From the NCBI GenBank assembly GCA_047967505.1, contig CM106540.1: a stretch of 64,000 nt of DNA, one strand, 5' to 3'. Numbering within the stretch: position 1 is the stretch's first letter; each line of letters opens with the position of its first letter. Positions 22,952 through 34,539 of this stretch are shown one piece after another. Position numbers and translations under genes: made by a program. This DNA is from Dipteris shenzhenensis (taxonomy: Eukaryota; Polypodiophyta; Polypodiopsida; Gleicheniales). Below the pieces are notes generated by a model. The model ran no database searches and had not been told where the DNA came from. It worked only from the letters and a program-made list of their open reading frames with translations.

Positions 22952-23780
22952 CATCGTTTTGTTGCCTTGCCATGACGTGTATTGGCTCATGTTAAAGTAA
23001 GAGCAATGTTTTCAAAATGGTGATCTATCATGGGATAGCGTGAGAGTTACTAGGCCAGCATTATACCGACGATGGAGCCATTAGCCTCATGGATAGTGGT
23101 TGCATGTAGCTAGTTTGTTCCGTCAAAGTTGCCGGGATTTGGAGGAGAGATCCTGACTCTTAGATCAATTGCCTATAATATTCAGAGATGGTGGGCGATT
23201 CGAGTTTGATGACATGTCTTAAACTTCCAATTTGCCAATCACATCACGGCGAAGATGTCCAGGACTAATAATGTGTCCAAATTTTCTTCCCACTCCCATC
23301 ACATGAGAGTATATTTCCAAAAAAAAAACCCTTCTTGCCTCGATAATTTTGACAATGAGTAGAGGCCACGAGTCGACCTTTATCCGAGAGGCCACGAGTC
23401 TTCGGGGCCGGGTAGAGGCCACTGGTGGTTAGACGAGCCGGCCTTTCACTACTTACCCCATGAGGGGGTGTAAGGTTAGGTTAGATGGTTAAACCGGGTG
23501 TGGTTTGGTGACAAGTTTCTCGTCGTTGAAAATTTGTATAAGAAATTTGCAGCTCACCGATCTTTCCGCAGACGAACGATCATTGCTCTCCTTGATGATG
23601 AGAAGAAAGCGTTGCGCGCTAGCAGACAGAAAGCGATCTTTTGAACCCTTTGAAGGGCGGGATCGATTGTGTATCGGAATTGCGACGCCTTCCTAGCTCC
23701 GAGAGACTGGCGCGATATCGGTTCCGTGGTCACCAGAGAGCCTGTCAAACCTGGCGAACCTTACCACGTCCTGGAGAGAG

Positions 23781-25074
23781 ATGCAAAGCATGATGCAGGG
23801 TTGGTTCTCCGGTGGTCCCAGCGGTAACGTTGGGAGTGGGGGGAATCAAGAGCCCTCCTCTTTGCTCGCAGATTGGAACTCTTATGCCGCAGCCAGGACG
23901 CAAGAAACCTCGTTGGGTCTGGATCTGGAAGCCGCTGTGCCTGAATCTATTGCACCTCTGCTCAAGTCAGCCAACGATACGCTGCTTGGCGCATTCAGCA
24001 CGTAAGTGGGTTCGCCTGGTGTCAAGGTTCGAGGACCATGTCTATCAACCCATACGTTAATGCAGTAGATCTACCCAGTTGGTTTCAATTGGATTGACCC
24101 ACTCAAACAAATCGCCAGAAAATCTGGCTAGGCATAAAGCATCTGTATATTTCCAACACTTTAATGTTTAATTCAAAAGGGCGCTAGATGTTTTCATAAT
24201 CTATTCTACCCGTTGGTCGACAATTCATACTACTCTGCAATCAGGGCTAGTAGGTAATTTGCTAAAACGTTAGCACTAATAGGTAGTCAATGGCAGGGTC
24301 TCTAAAGGTGTGCGAGAGCTTCCTGGAAATGTACAGACAGCAGCTAGTAGCATGCCCTCAAGGAAGGCTATTTTGTACTTTGGGCTTATGCTGGCCACAG
24401 GAGTCTTTTTTATCTTCATTGCATTTACCATGTTTCTTCCAGTGATGGTTGTTTTCCCACAGAAATTTGCCATCTGCTTTACATTGGGTTGCCTCTTCAT
24501 CGTGGGTGCTTTTTTTGTCCTCAAGGGTCCACGTACTCAACTGTCTCATATGACATCCAAAGAGGTAAGGCATTGTGCTCATGTTATTGCTTTGTTATAA
24601 CATTTTTCACAGCCAAAGTAGATGCATCCCCTGTTTTCGTTGATCTGTGCTGGATGTTCGACCTGTTGTACAACTTTTTTAAAATGACTAGGGTGTCGAA
24701 CTTCTTGATTCCATTCTGGCATAAATTTTTAAATTGATCTTTTCACTGTCGCAGAGACTCCCATTCACTGCTGGCTTTGTTACAAGCATGGTGGCTACAG
24801 TATATGTTTCTATGGTTCTAAAAAGCTATATCCTGTCTGTAATCTTCTCAGGAGTTCAAGTAAGTCATAATAAAGAGCATGATGCTGTCAAGTTATAGCT
24901 ATTCTACTCGTGTGAAAGCTTTCCTTCCTTAGTTTGTGTTGAACTAAAGAGGCTATTATACAGGTTTTCGCACTGTTGTACTACGTGATATCTTACTTTC
25001 CTGGGGGCTCAGCAGGAATGCGCTTCCTTTCATCAATGGTGACTTCTTCTGTCTTGAAATGTTTTGGCCGGTGA
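23781..25074 (+). CDS. SFT2-like vesicle transport protein (Got1/Sft2 family)
   Basis: Four exons, 234 aa: 23781-24001, 24297-24564, 24755-24859, 24964-25074. All introns are GT..AG and the joined length (705 nt) stays in frame. The cytosolic N-terminus (residues 1-95) contains LLADWNSYAA and KGVRELPG. Four membrane segments follow at about 98-123, 131-149, 168-188 and 190-208, with FIFIAFTMFLPVMV, QKFAICFTLGC and YFPGGSAGMRFLSS as typical family lines. The protein ends CFGR. Length and layout match plant SFT2-like proteins, which are Golgi membrane proteins needed for vesicle fusion in endosome-to-Golgi or intra-Golgi traffic in yeast (family knowledge). The start is the ATG opening MQSMMQGWFSGG, the usual family N-terminus. 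The gene appears intact. I expect an untranslated leader upstream to about 23500. Confidence 0.95.
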
Positions 25075-25815
25075 AACCCCGCAAATTTTTTGTATAGGTG
25101 AGAACAGCTGTTGTGACTGTGGACTGATTTCAACTGCATTATTAGTTGGCTATATGAATACACGCTTAGCCTTTAGGCTAGCAGCAACATACGTTGTCAA
25201 CATGACTACAGAATATGCGTAAAGATACGATGCTGTAGTAGCTTAATGAACGACACTGTTATGAGGCCTCTTTTTGTGAGTGCTTCGGGCTGTCCAAGTG
25301 TAATATTGATACAATTGGTAGCTGTAGTGCCCTTTGGATTTGGCGATCTTTCTGAAATTCAGATGTGATGCATTCAATTCATGCACATCTTTAAAAATAA
25401 GTAGAGCACAACTTGAGTGAAAGGGTACAGTACACATTGATGCCAGTGAATGGGTGCAGTTCTGACTTAGGTGTCAGCATCTTACCTCATAGTTGAGTTT
25501 TTGTAGTTTAGGCTTGGTTTATGGATTCCTCATTTCAGGACGCACAAAGTTTCTTAGTCATTTTGAATGTGGTTTTTGGTAGTAAAGAAGTTGACTTCTA
25601 GAACAGTGGAGTGCACCTGTTAAGCGTGACCTACACTGAGGTGGACACCAAGTCTGCATTGTTTGCTAGTTATGTTCTTTCCATCAAGTTCCAACCTTTG
25701 ATGGTAGGTAGGTAGTCTCTTCACTGAGGCTTTACCTTTTACTGCTTGTATTTTCTGTGGGTTTTAACCTTCCTTTTGGGGTTTCCCACTAATAATATAC
25801 AGTATTTACTCTTAA
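25075..25815. other. 3' flank of the SFT2-like gene, no gene seen
   Basis: Probably holds the 3' untranslated region of the SFT2-like gene at its start. Frames are short and none is recognised. No further gene is supported. Confidence 0.4.
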
Positions 25816-25818
25816 AAA

Positions 25819-25819
25819 T

Positions 25820-25885
<66 letters not shown>
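25819..25885. repeat. (GT)n(GA)n compound microsatellite
   Basis: About 12 GT units pass directly into about 21 GA units on the plus strand. A separate GT run of about 26 bp lies at 26187-26212. Confidence 0.9.
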
Positions 25886-25887
<2 letters not shown>

Positions 25888-25974
25888 TGGGTGGAGAGCT
25901 GGTGTGCCATGGCACATAGGCAGCAATCTATGAGGGATTTTCGCATGTGCACAATTATGCTTACCTTTTTGCCA

Positions 25975-26190
25975 CTGAATAGGCTACGGCAATGCCAAGC
26001 ATTGGTTTATGTTTGTGGGCTCGCATGTGCCTGCATGTAAGAGAGAGATTGTGAGCATGCATATATATATATATACATATATGATTATACTTAATTTTTT
26101 GCCACTGAAATGGGTACTGCCATGCCAAGCATTGGTTTATGTTGTGGGCTCGCATGTGCCTGCATGTAAGAGAGAGATTGTGAGCATGTG
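25975..26190. repeat. Tandem duplication of about 125 bp with microsatellite tails
   Basis: Two copies share ATGCCAAGCATTGGTTTATG, GTGGGCTCGCATGTGCCTGC and ATGTAAGAGAGAGATTGTGA. The first runs into (AT)n and the second into (GT)n. The same dinucleotide position has therefore evolved into two different microsatellites after duplication. Confidence 0.85.
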
Positions 26191-26898
26191 TGTGTGTGTG
26201 TGTGTGTGTGTGTACATGGACATACTGGGTGAGGTGGGAGGGGGGGAGAGAGTCTCTTTGAAAGGATACAATGGAGATGCCATGCTAGTGCTATGTCTCA
26301 TAATATCCTTAAGAGACAAGAATCTATATGAGACCCAAATAGATACGAGGTAACAACAAATTGGTGCTTGGATGCTTCGCTTGAAACTAGCATGTAATGT
26401 AGCAAAAGCATGAGGACTAGCAGCCATCTAAACATCAATCATAACCAAAACTAAAGTGTATCACGAGTGATTGAGGTGTAGTTGGTTAGAGTAGATGTAA
26501 TTCTCTCGAACAATATCATCTCTCAACAAATTGTTGGGCACAAGTTTCACGCATCTAGTAATCCCTTCTCTAGATGTAATGGAGGAGCTCTGCCTTATAG
26601 AGCAATTCTTATATGAGGTACTAGTGCTTGTACTAATTTTGCCTCGAGTGTCAAGACATGAGCTTGTGGCCCAAACTACTACAAGATATTGAAAGTAGAT
26701 TGCCTCCAAGCCAAGGAGTTATCCCTCTGAAACATTTTTTGCCTCCAATGCTTGTGACCTTCCAATGGGGCTAGTCTCTCACATTCTCCTTGGTGATCGT
26801 GATGGGAGTCGAGTTAGGCTTGTCAACTCATTCTCATTGTACTTTCAATGCATTCCTTTCAAATTTACATGGATCATTTTTGGGAACTTTGGGCCAAG

Positions 26899-27279
26899 TA
26901 CATGGAGTTGGCTAAAAGTAGATGGTCTTCTGTCACAATAAGGCACAAGCATATTAACCAAACTCCAAAGGAGGACTCAACAAGTAGTTACATAAATGTG
27001 CCTCCCTATAGAAAACTAGGATGAGGGAGAAGGGGGACTTTTTGGCAACTTGAAGCATGCGCAAATGATAAGCCTAGGATGTACATCTACATGGAGTTGG
27101 CTAAAAGTAGATGGTCTTCTGTCACAATAAGGCACAAGCATATTAACCAAACTCCAAAGGAGGACTCAACAAGTAGTTACATAAATGTGCCTCCCTATAG
27201 AAAACTAGGATGAGGGAGAAGGGGGACTTTTTGGCAACTTGAAGCATGCGCAAATGATAAGCCTAGGATGTACATCTAC
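26899..27279. repeat. Perfect 189-bp tandem duplication
   Basis: The segment beginning TACATGGAGTTGGCTAAAAG at 26899 is repeated directly at 27088, with no difference that I can see, up to about 27279. Identity implies a very recent event, or a collapsed/duplicated assembly artefact. No coding frame runs through it. Confidence 0.9.
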
Positions 27280-28000
27280 ATTATATCAAAACACATTATC
27301 CCATGAGGTGTAGTCTTTGATAGATTACTTACAGGTTTGCATTCTATCATATCCACCCGTTTATGCATCTCATCAATATCTATTCCATGATAATACCATT
27401 TTAGGAATTTTGAGACAATTTAATGATTTTGAGAAATTCAAATTGGAAAATGTGCAAAATAAAATGAAGCCCTCGAATGGATTTGCAATTGCAATGTTGC
27501 AAAGGAAGGATACCATTATCACCATCAACTCTTCTTTGCTATTTCAAATTGGGTGGCACCCACCCTTTGAGCCATTTGTTAAATTATATTTTTTGCAAAA
27601 GGTTTAACAATTTTGTGTATTTCATATCTGTCCTTGCATATATGAGATTGTATCTTCATTGCATTGTTCAACTTGCCTCATCACCACTCAACCACTTGAC
27701 CTTTTATAGTAGTCACCCTTTGAAGGCAAGGCCAACCCTATTCCTTGTACCACTCTCTCTTTCTCTTGTTACAACCACTTGGACCATATGGCGCCAAGGC
27801 ATAAGCCAATTCTCTTTCCTTTGTCTCCAAATGGCTCGTGTTATCCATATACGGGATCCAAATGGTTGTTGTGTTATCCTTACCAATTTGGGTGATCCCA
27901 ATGACTACTTTAAAACTGAGCCATTTGTGGCTCAAAATCCATACAATTTGGATGGGCCAGATTCCTTACCATGCTTAATGGCTGCCTTAACATGCTCGAT
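27280..28000. other. Intergenic, no gene supported
   Basis: A 184-codon plus-strand frame covers 27477-28031, but its composition is irregular and no domain is recognisable. Another frame overlaps it throughout. It is not accepted as a gene. Confidence 0.35.
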
Positions 28001-29979
28001 GGTTGCTAACATGCCTCCTTCCTATTGTTGAGCTGCGCTATAGTGAGTGAGTGGAGAGGACCGTTTGGAGTATAACGTAGTGGTCCAGTAGCTGTGGGGT
28101 GATCCTTGTGAAATAATCCAAAAGTCAGTGGCATGCAATGTCCTCGAACGTTCAAATGTGATGGCCATGTAGATTGCTGACGTGAAGGTACAGGCAGAGA
28201 TCTTGGAACTAGGAGGAGCCGATGTTGGGGTTGAAGACACTCTGATTGTTGAGATTGAAGTTTGTCATCGATTAGGCGACTGTGAGTAGGGAGATCTCGG
28301 AGCACTAAGAGGATAAGGTTGTTGAAGTGCACTGTGGCTACCACTGGCGAGGTTAGGTACCGAGCTGCAGGTATTGTTGAATGACTGAAGGCGAAAGCAA
28401 AATCTTGCCTGAGTCATCTCCTTGGGGAAGTTATACTTAGGAAAATTGTATATAATATTGGGGTCCTTCTTTTGCAAGTCTCTAAATTGTGCCCAGGTCC
28501 ACCGTCATTCCATGGGCATGTAGAGGGGATGGATTTGCCTCTCAAGGGGTGCACTGCAATAATAGCACCAATATTCAAAAATGGAATGCGCCAATGGGGT
28601 TGGAGACTTCCATTCGCGTCGGTGAGGGGGATTGGCATGTCAGGAGCTAAGTTATAGCCGTCGTGTTTGCGCTTCGGGTTGGCCCACCTCTAATCATTCA
28701 AGGACTAAGTGATGAAAGTGGTGAGGCGGCAAACTCCCATTATCTCATACAAATGAAGGTGGGAGCCTTCGAGCTATGCCTTCCAATGATGCATTAGCAC
28801 ACTATCCGGTAACTCTTGGAAGGACTAAAGGTCAGGCTACTAGTACACATCTTCTGGTGGGGATGAGGGAGGAGCCGAAGGAAGATCATCATCGGTATAT
28901 GGCATGGGTTCCTCCTCTACTTGTCCTCTTGTAAAAAAGTCCATCAGTCCATAAGTAAGATAGCTGGCCACGTAGCAAGATGTTGAGAGCTTCGTTAGGT
29001 AGGTCGAGCAAAGCATTGGAGGACATGGACTGGGAGGTCTCGTGTTGTGCGTGCTAGTGTTAGGCGCACGGGAGAAGTACTCAAGCTAGTTTGTGCAGGG
29101 AAAGGGAGGCGGGATGGGATTGACGAGTGGCTGAGGAGGGTTTGTAGGATTTGTGGGGTTCGTGGGATTGGGATTAGGATTATCAGTGGATCGGGCGGTG
29201 GTGTTGAAGACTGAGATGGCTTGCTGTCCATCCTCCTTGGTGACAACTTCAGGATATGCTACATGAATTGTTTCAAAATCGCTAACCAAGGACTCTTGTG
29301 AGTCCTAGAAAGCTTGTAGCACCCTGTTGAACAAAATAATGATTCTGCGAGGGTGGTAGGTCATGGAGTGATATGCTACTAAATGCATTTGAGCTTGAAC
29401 CATCGAGGCACGGCCATAGGTCTGCATCCAGTGAATGTCAGCTTGCATGCTTTCAGGATTACATACCCGTGGGTGCAATTCTTAGGATTTGGCTAGCTGC
29501 ATCATTTCATCACCCTATGGAAAATTAGTGGAGTCAGTGATTATTCTACACCACGCCTGGAAGTTCAAAAGAATGGGATGGGCAACTAGAGTCTGAAGGT
29601 CGGAGGGCAGGCTAGAGATAAGCTAGTAAGCTGGAGATCTTGACAAAAGTACGACATAGCTATGATGGGGCGGTAGTGATCGGCATTTCGGCGAAGGATG
29701 GTAGGGAGTGTGTTGGGTGGGAGAGGGGGCAGTGAGATCGATGTCAAAAATGAGATTCTGTGTGCGAAGTGCGTCAAAGTGCATTTGGAGGGTTTGGAGG
29801 ATTGTGGGTGGGGAGAGTGTGTAAGTGGCGAGCTATGCAGAGATCTCCTGGTACATGTTAAACTCTTGTTGCTCCTTGTCTTCTAGTGTTAACTCCTATG
29901 GGTAGCCAAAGGTGCAAAGCTGCTCATTCTCATTCTACAAGGTGATGGTGAGTGTTTGGATTTGGCGGTCACAACCCTC

Positions 29980-30733
29980 CTAGTACCTTGCGTACTTCTT
30001 GATTCTGTCCTTGTTTTTCTTTCTATCGTAATTGCATATCTTGCCGAGGGGCTCGTCCAACCTCTTTTTGTGTGTATACTTGTCCCTGGCCTTCGCTGGT
30101 AAGCCAAAGGTTGCTCGTACTACATCCACATTGAGGTGGTGGCCATGGGGGTGGGTTCCTACCGTATCTCGGAGTATGCACCCACGTGTATTCATGTTGT
30201 ACGTGCTGATGAACTCTCTAAGCAAGTTCAAGTTGAGGTGGTAGGGCAGTTGGTCCGCTATAGATTTTAAGCCAATCTTTACCAATGAGGCTTGCACCTC
30301 TGGATCCTTGAGAGCTTGGTAGGCCGTTGCGTTGTGGTATTAGAGGGTATAGTTTCGACCCTCATACACAAACTTGTAGTGGATGGCACAGCCACTTAAT
30401 TGCTAGACCCACGAGTAGAGACTGAACTAGTGTCTTGACGACCTTGTACTATCCCTATGCTGGTGCTAATGTGCGCTTCCTAGATGATCAAGAAGGTGGG
30501 GTAGAGGCCATTGTTGTTGGGCTCTTGTGTTGTCTGTTGATGAGTACTGAACTCTTCTTTGGTTTGGAGCTCAGCCGCAGGGGCATTCGGATTGATACTG
30601 AGGGGGTGCTCTGGGACTCGAATGGACCAGTAGGTAGCGGATTGGCAAGTAATGGATCCTCGGGGTGTAGGCGGAATTCTCTCTCGAATTCAAAGAATTC
30701 GTTATCGGGATCCATCAGGAAGAAAGAAGGCAA
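29980..30733 (-). pseudogene. Extra ORF downstream of integrase in the Ty3/gypsy-like element
   Basis: A frame starts at 30733 just after the integrase tail, with an acidic start (DPDNEFFEFEREFRLHPED). After a frameshift a coherent piece runs from about 30430 to 29980. It reads FVYEGRNYTL, then YHNATAYQALKDPEVQASL, LLREFISTYNMNTRGC and VRATFGLPAKARDKYTHKK. Three stops (codons at 30427-30429, 30403-30405 and 30340-30342) interrupt it, each one change away from a Gln codon. The look (LREF..TYN...VVRATFGLP) recalls the putative plant transposon protein domain found beside some plant retroelements, but I am not certain of the family. It probably continues with a Pro/Asn-rich tail near 29.1-29.3 kb. 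Its role in the element is unknown. Confidence 0.5.
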
Positions 30734-30899
30734 GCGCGTAATGAACGAGTTGGTAGAGGAGGAGTCAAAGGATATTCAATGGCTGATTTGGAGGCTATTG
30801 GTTAGTGGGAAAGATTGTAGGAAGTTGAAGAAATTTTTGAAGAAAACTGATAGAGTTTTATTGTTTTTGCTAAGACGATGATCTAGGGGGATAAAGGGT

Positions 30900-31306
30900 C
30901 CTTTTATAGTTTTCAGTAGCCCACCGACCGGGGGGATAGCGTTATCATCGCCGACCGAGGGGGATATCTTTTTCAGCTTGCTACCATTGAGGTAGCTGTC
31001 TATCTTCACTCCGTCTAGGCTGGCTATTCTACATGCGCCTTATGGAGTAATCTCCAGTACGTGGTAGGGACCCATGCCCCTATATTTAAGTTTGTGCTTA
31101 GTGTTGCATATGCTATAGAGGAGTGCCAGGTCCCCTTCTTCTAGGTCCTTGTTCTTGAGATTGCGGTTGAACCATTTTCTGTGCCTTGCCTTCTCCACTT
31201 GAAGGCAATACACTGCATGCAATTTTGTCTCATCTAGCCATTCAAGATTGGTTAGGCACTTGTGCAACAAGTTGGTGGACCAGGTTGCAACCCCAACCTG
31301 TTGCAC
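30900..31306 (-). pseudogene. Integrase C-terminal fragment of the Ty3/gypsy-like element
   Basis: The minus strand shows WLDETKLHAVYCLQVEKARH, WFNRNLKNKDLEEGDLALLY and KLKYRGMGPYHVLEITP. This is the linker and SH3-like tail of a Ty3/gypsy integrase, where GDLALLY and the GPY motif are standard. The part near 30.97-31.0 kb (SYLNGSKLKK) continues it in another frame. The catalytic core (HHCC finger and D,D-35-E) is absent because the sequence upstream is deleted and replaced by a foldback. Confidence 0.7.
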
Positions 31307-31351
31307 AAATCACCAAATTTTTGGTGATTTGTGCAACAAGTTGGGGTTGCA
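31286..31351. repeat. Perfect-type foldback: 32-bp arms, 2-nt loop
   Basis: The arm at 31286-31317 (TGCAACCCCAACCTGTTGCA onward) is the reverse complement of 31320-31351 except for one base. Only two T separate the arms. A third, direct copy of part of the right arm, TTGTGCAACAAGTTGG, lies at about 31259-31274. The foldback sits where protease-region coding joins the integrase tail. Confidence 0.9.
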
Positions 31352-31770
31352 TGACTTGCTCCTCATGGCGTAAATAGATGTTGTTTGTGCACCAATCGTG
31401 TACCAGTCTAAACATTTGCAAGGGGGGCCTACCTAGGATAACTTTGTATTCGGGCTACTGAGTGAAGTCCATTACCAGAAATCCTAGGATGGCTTCAACC
31501 TTTTGATTCTGGTAGGTTATGGGGATAATCGCATTGGTGTCATCACCTTTGAAGTGTTGGCCTAATTTATTGATGGGAACCTTAGGTAGGTTATGGGGAT
31601 AATCACATTGGTTCTAGTTAATGTAGGTTATGGGAATAATCGCATTGGTGTCATCACCTTTGAAGTATTGGCCTCATTTATTAATGGGAACCTTAGGTAG
31701 GTTTTGGCCCTCTTCTTGCGGTTGGTTTTCTTCCGAGCTAGTAGCCTCTTATGCTAGGATTTGCCCATTC
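31350..31770 (-). pseudogene. Aspartic-protease-region fragment with internal duplication
   Basis: The minus strand gives KVPINKLGQHFKGDDTNAII and PITYQNQKVEAIL, followed by FLVMDFTQ, a stop, EYKVILGRPP and NIYLRHEEQV. This is the region before and around a retroviral-type protease in Ty3/gypsy elements. The DTGA-type catalytic loop expected after VEAIL is missing (it reads LGFLV), so a deletion is likely. The first part is duplicated in tandem (period about 111 bp, with a further partial copy near 31586), and the upstream copy carries stops. Confidence 0.55.
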
Positions 31771-32933
31771 ATCTAGTTTGAGAAGTCTCTCCAAAGGGTA
31801 GGATTCCCTCGCAACAAGGATGCAATTGACATCTTAACCTCTGTAGAGAGGAAGGCTACTAACCTGGCAATATCACATGATTCCTGGGAGGTTTCCCTTC
31901 CCATCGATAGTGGCTCCTCAAAGATGTAGAGGGTTAGGTCTTCTTCCTCTCATAGGTTTTGCAACACTTGGTCCTCATGAAACATCTGTTGCATCATGTC
32001 GAGACCCTCTGAGTTATTGGAGCTGGGTGGTTCCTCTTCTTCCACCCTTTTTGGCACTCAAGTGCCTTTGCTACCCTATGAGCTATTAGGTAGTCAGGGT
32101 GGATGGTATCTGACCCTTTGTTGACCTTGAGTCTGAGCTCAAATTTATCTTGGCACTCCCATACCAAGTTTTGAGCATCTATTAGGCATTGACTCTCTAA
32201 GACCGGGTCTAGATAAAGCTCCTTTATGAGCAGGTGTGAAGGTGAGGCCTTGGGCCCAAACTAGTTTGTTTACCTCTGGATATGGGGGCACACTAGGATC
32301 ATCCAAGGAAGGGGATCATCCGGATGCAGAGGAGGTGGCCAAGCTCCTCATATAAACCATCTTGGATGAGCACTTGATTTGTCCCTTCGCCCACCCTAGT
32401 GACCTTCTTGGGCTTGGTCTGTGGGATTGATTTGCCTCGAGAAGTTGAGACATGGAAGCCCTACCCTTCCACGTTCAAGGGCACTGCTGGTACTTGACCT
32501 TGATCTATGCTTTCGACTATGCATCCAATGCACAAGGGCATGGGCCTGGTTACGAAAGGATCCATTGGGGTGAGATCCCTGTAAGGACAATCCATTAAAA
32601 AGTACGGCCCTTGGCATTTAAAGCATCACACATGAGGGTTTGTTGCTCCCTTGTACGGGCATTTGCTTACCTTGTTTAAACCTTGACATATATAACATTG
32701 GATCGGGGGGCTCGTGCTAAGGAATTCGTGTCTCTTTCCCTCTAGGGTATGCAAGCTGTCTAATATACCGAGGCATGCTAATCCTCATGTAAAAGGTTGT
32801 GGCTTATGGTGCCACTTCCTTCCTCATAAGGATGATAGCCGTGGTGGTCGTGATCATGCTCAGGCTCTTCCCAATCACTAGGTAATTCCTCCACCAATAC
32901 TTGGTTGACCAGAGTTATACGAGGTGGGGGTGG

Positions 32934-34496
32934 TTATGAGCCACGTACAGGTGGCGATAATGGAGCATGTTGTGCCCTATATTGTCCTTGATTGGCAAGA
33001 GGGGTTCCTTGTGTAGTCATCGAGTTGGGTGGGGCTACTAAGGCCGATTGGAGCCTTGGTTGGTAGACTAGTTGGGAGAGGACCTTCGAAAACCGACACT
33101 GGGAGGTCTCGTGGTTTTCCCATCGAAGGCAATGTGCACAATAGAGTGTTGGCCTTGCCCTAAGGCGAGGGCACTCATTTGAGGGATGGTTGCCATTGCA
33201 TACCCTACACCAAACATTATCCCTTCTAGAGAATAGGTGGGGATTGCTTGGTGGTTCCGTGGACGTTCCTACTCTCCACTGCTGGCCCAAATGATTCAAC
33301 AAATTAGAGGCCAACTCTCCCATGTCCAAACCCTTAGGCCTCTTATTCTCTTCCTTGGTAGGCTCCGTACTGGAAGACCTTATCGCATGTGATACTTCTG
33401 ATAGGGTTTTAGCTTTGTCCTTGGTATCCCTATCCATCATATTGTTTCTTATGTGGATCGATACCTTGCTGCAAAGTTTAAAAGAAGTTGGGTTCATGAC
33501 CATTAAATGGTCATGCAATTTGGGATCAGCCAATCCGATGAGGAAGCATGGCAATAGTCGATCATCGCTCATCCTCTCATGCGGTTCGCTGCGGGAATTG
33601 ATGTGATTGATTTGGCAATGTAGTCTTGTTGGACTCATTTCACCTCATACAACTGATTGATTGGGCCCCACCTTTGGCCACTTGGAGCGAACCCTATGAT
33701 GAAGACTTTTTGCAACACCTCCCAGTTGACTTTCTCCTCACAGCGGCTAAAGGCCTTATACCATTGGCCTGCCTTGCCATCCAGGATGAGGCCAAAGGCA
33801 TTAACCATTTCCAAATCTCTGGGAACACCAAATGCTTTGCATATTTGCTCAAACCACTCCATGTGGGAGATTGGATCTCCTTCTCCAAAGAATTTAATTA
33901 TCATCTTGGAGATAGCTAAGGGTCGACTCCTAGAGGGCGACTCCTAGAGGGGTTCATGTTCCCTGCTAGAAATATTGGTACGGTCAGGGGTGGAGAGGCC
34001 CCACTTCTTAGTGCATCCACTAGGATACGCATCACCTCAGCCGATAGCATTGTCTAGGATGCTGGAGGAGGTTGCATTGTTATGGGACTAATAGGATGTA
34101 TAGGCGGCCTTATGCCCTGCCTAGGTACAGGTGTCTATTGGTTTGTTGATACTAATGTTAGGGCTATGAAGCCTACCCCCCCAAACATTGGGGTTGTAAT
34201 TGTGGGGTGCAATTGTCATACCCCTTGAGGGAGCATGTCACTAGGCATCTACATGGGTGCTCCTCGCATTGGTCTGTAAGGTGGGACCTGAAAAGGTACA
34301 CAGCTTGTGGCTTGTGACCTAGTGGTGAATGTTGGGGCACTTGGAAGGTTGGGGGCCCATAAGGGGGTCCCTCTTGGAAGTTCCGTGAGTTTCCAAGCCC
34401 AGAGTTTTGTCTAGAAAAGTCCCTCATCCATGGGACCTCATCTTCCATGCGCTCTAGTTCAGGGTGCCCAGTAAGGACTGTGGGTCCTAAGTCCAC
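32934..34496 (-). pseudogene. Gag of the Ty3/gypsy-like element, frameshifted
   Basis: At 33904-33635 the minus strand encodes a retrotransposon gag core: FFGEGDPISHMEWFEQICKA, LDGKAGQWYKAF and PINQLYEVK, then a stop. A second frame, 33638-32934, carries MSDDRLLPCFLIGLADPKLH and a zinc knuckle WCRVCNGNHPSNECP (C-x2-C-x4-H-x4-C). A second Cys/His cluster follows (YCAHC..HETSQC). Gag coats the element RNA and the knuckles bind nucleic acid (family knowledge). The stop and frameshift at about 33635 mean no full-length product. A Pro/Gly-rich leader frame lies at 34496-34173. Confidence 0.8.
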
Positions 34497-34539
34497 AAAA
34501 ATAGCCTCAGTCCTCGCCTATGGTGTAAAGGCTGGTTGT

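Larger units (their letters stand above)
28000..34500 (-). mobile_element. Internally deleted Ty3/gypsy-like retrotransposon with an extra 3' ORF
   Basis: Read on the minus strand from high to low coordinate, the order is: gag linker and gag domain with zinc knuckles (34.5-32.9 kb), a protease-region fragment (about 31.75-31.35 kb), the integrase C-terminal region (31.3-30.9 kb), and then a further ORF (30.73 to about 29.1 kb). Reverse transcriptase, RNase H and most of integrase are missing between protease and the integrase tail, about 3 kb by family standards. Stops and frameshifts break every part. LTRs were not found, so the outer limits given are approximate. The sub-parts are listed separately. 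Confidence 0.7.

Noticed and set aside
27477-28031. 184-codon plus-strand frame
   Set aside because: No domain, start context or homologous look, and it overlaps another frame throughout.
30435-30881. 148-codon plus-strand frame
   Set aside because: It lies antisense to the extra ORF and integrase tail of the retroelement, whose reading frames make biological sense.
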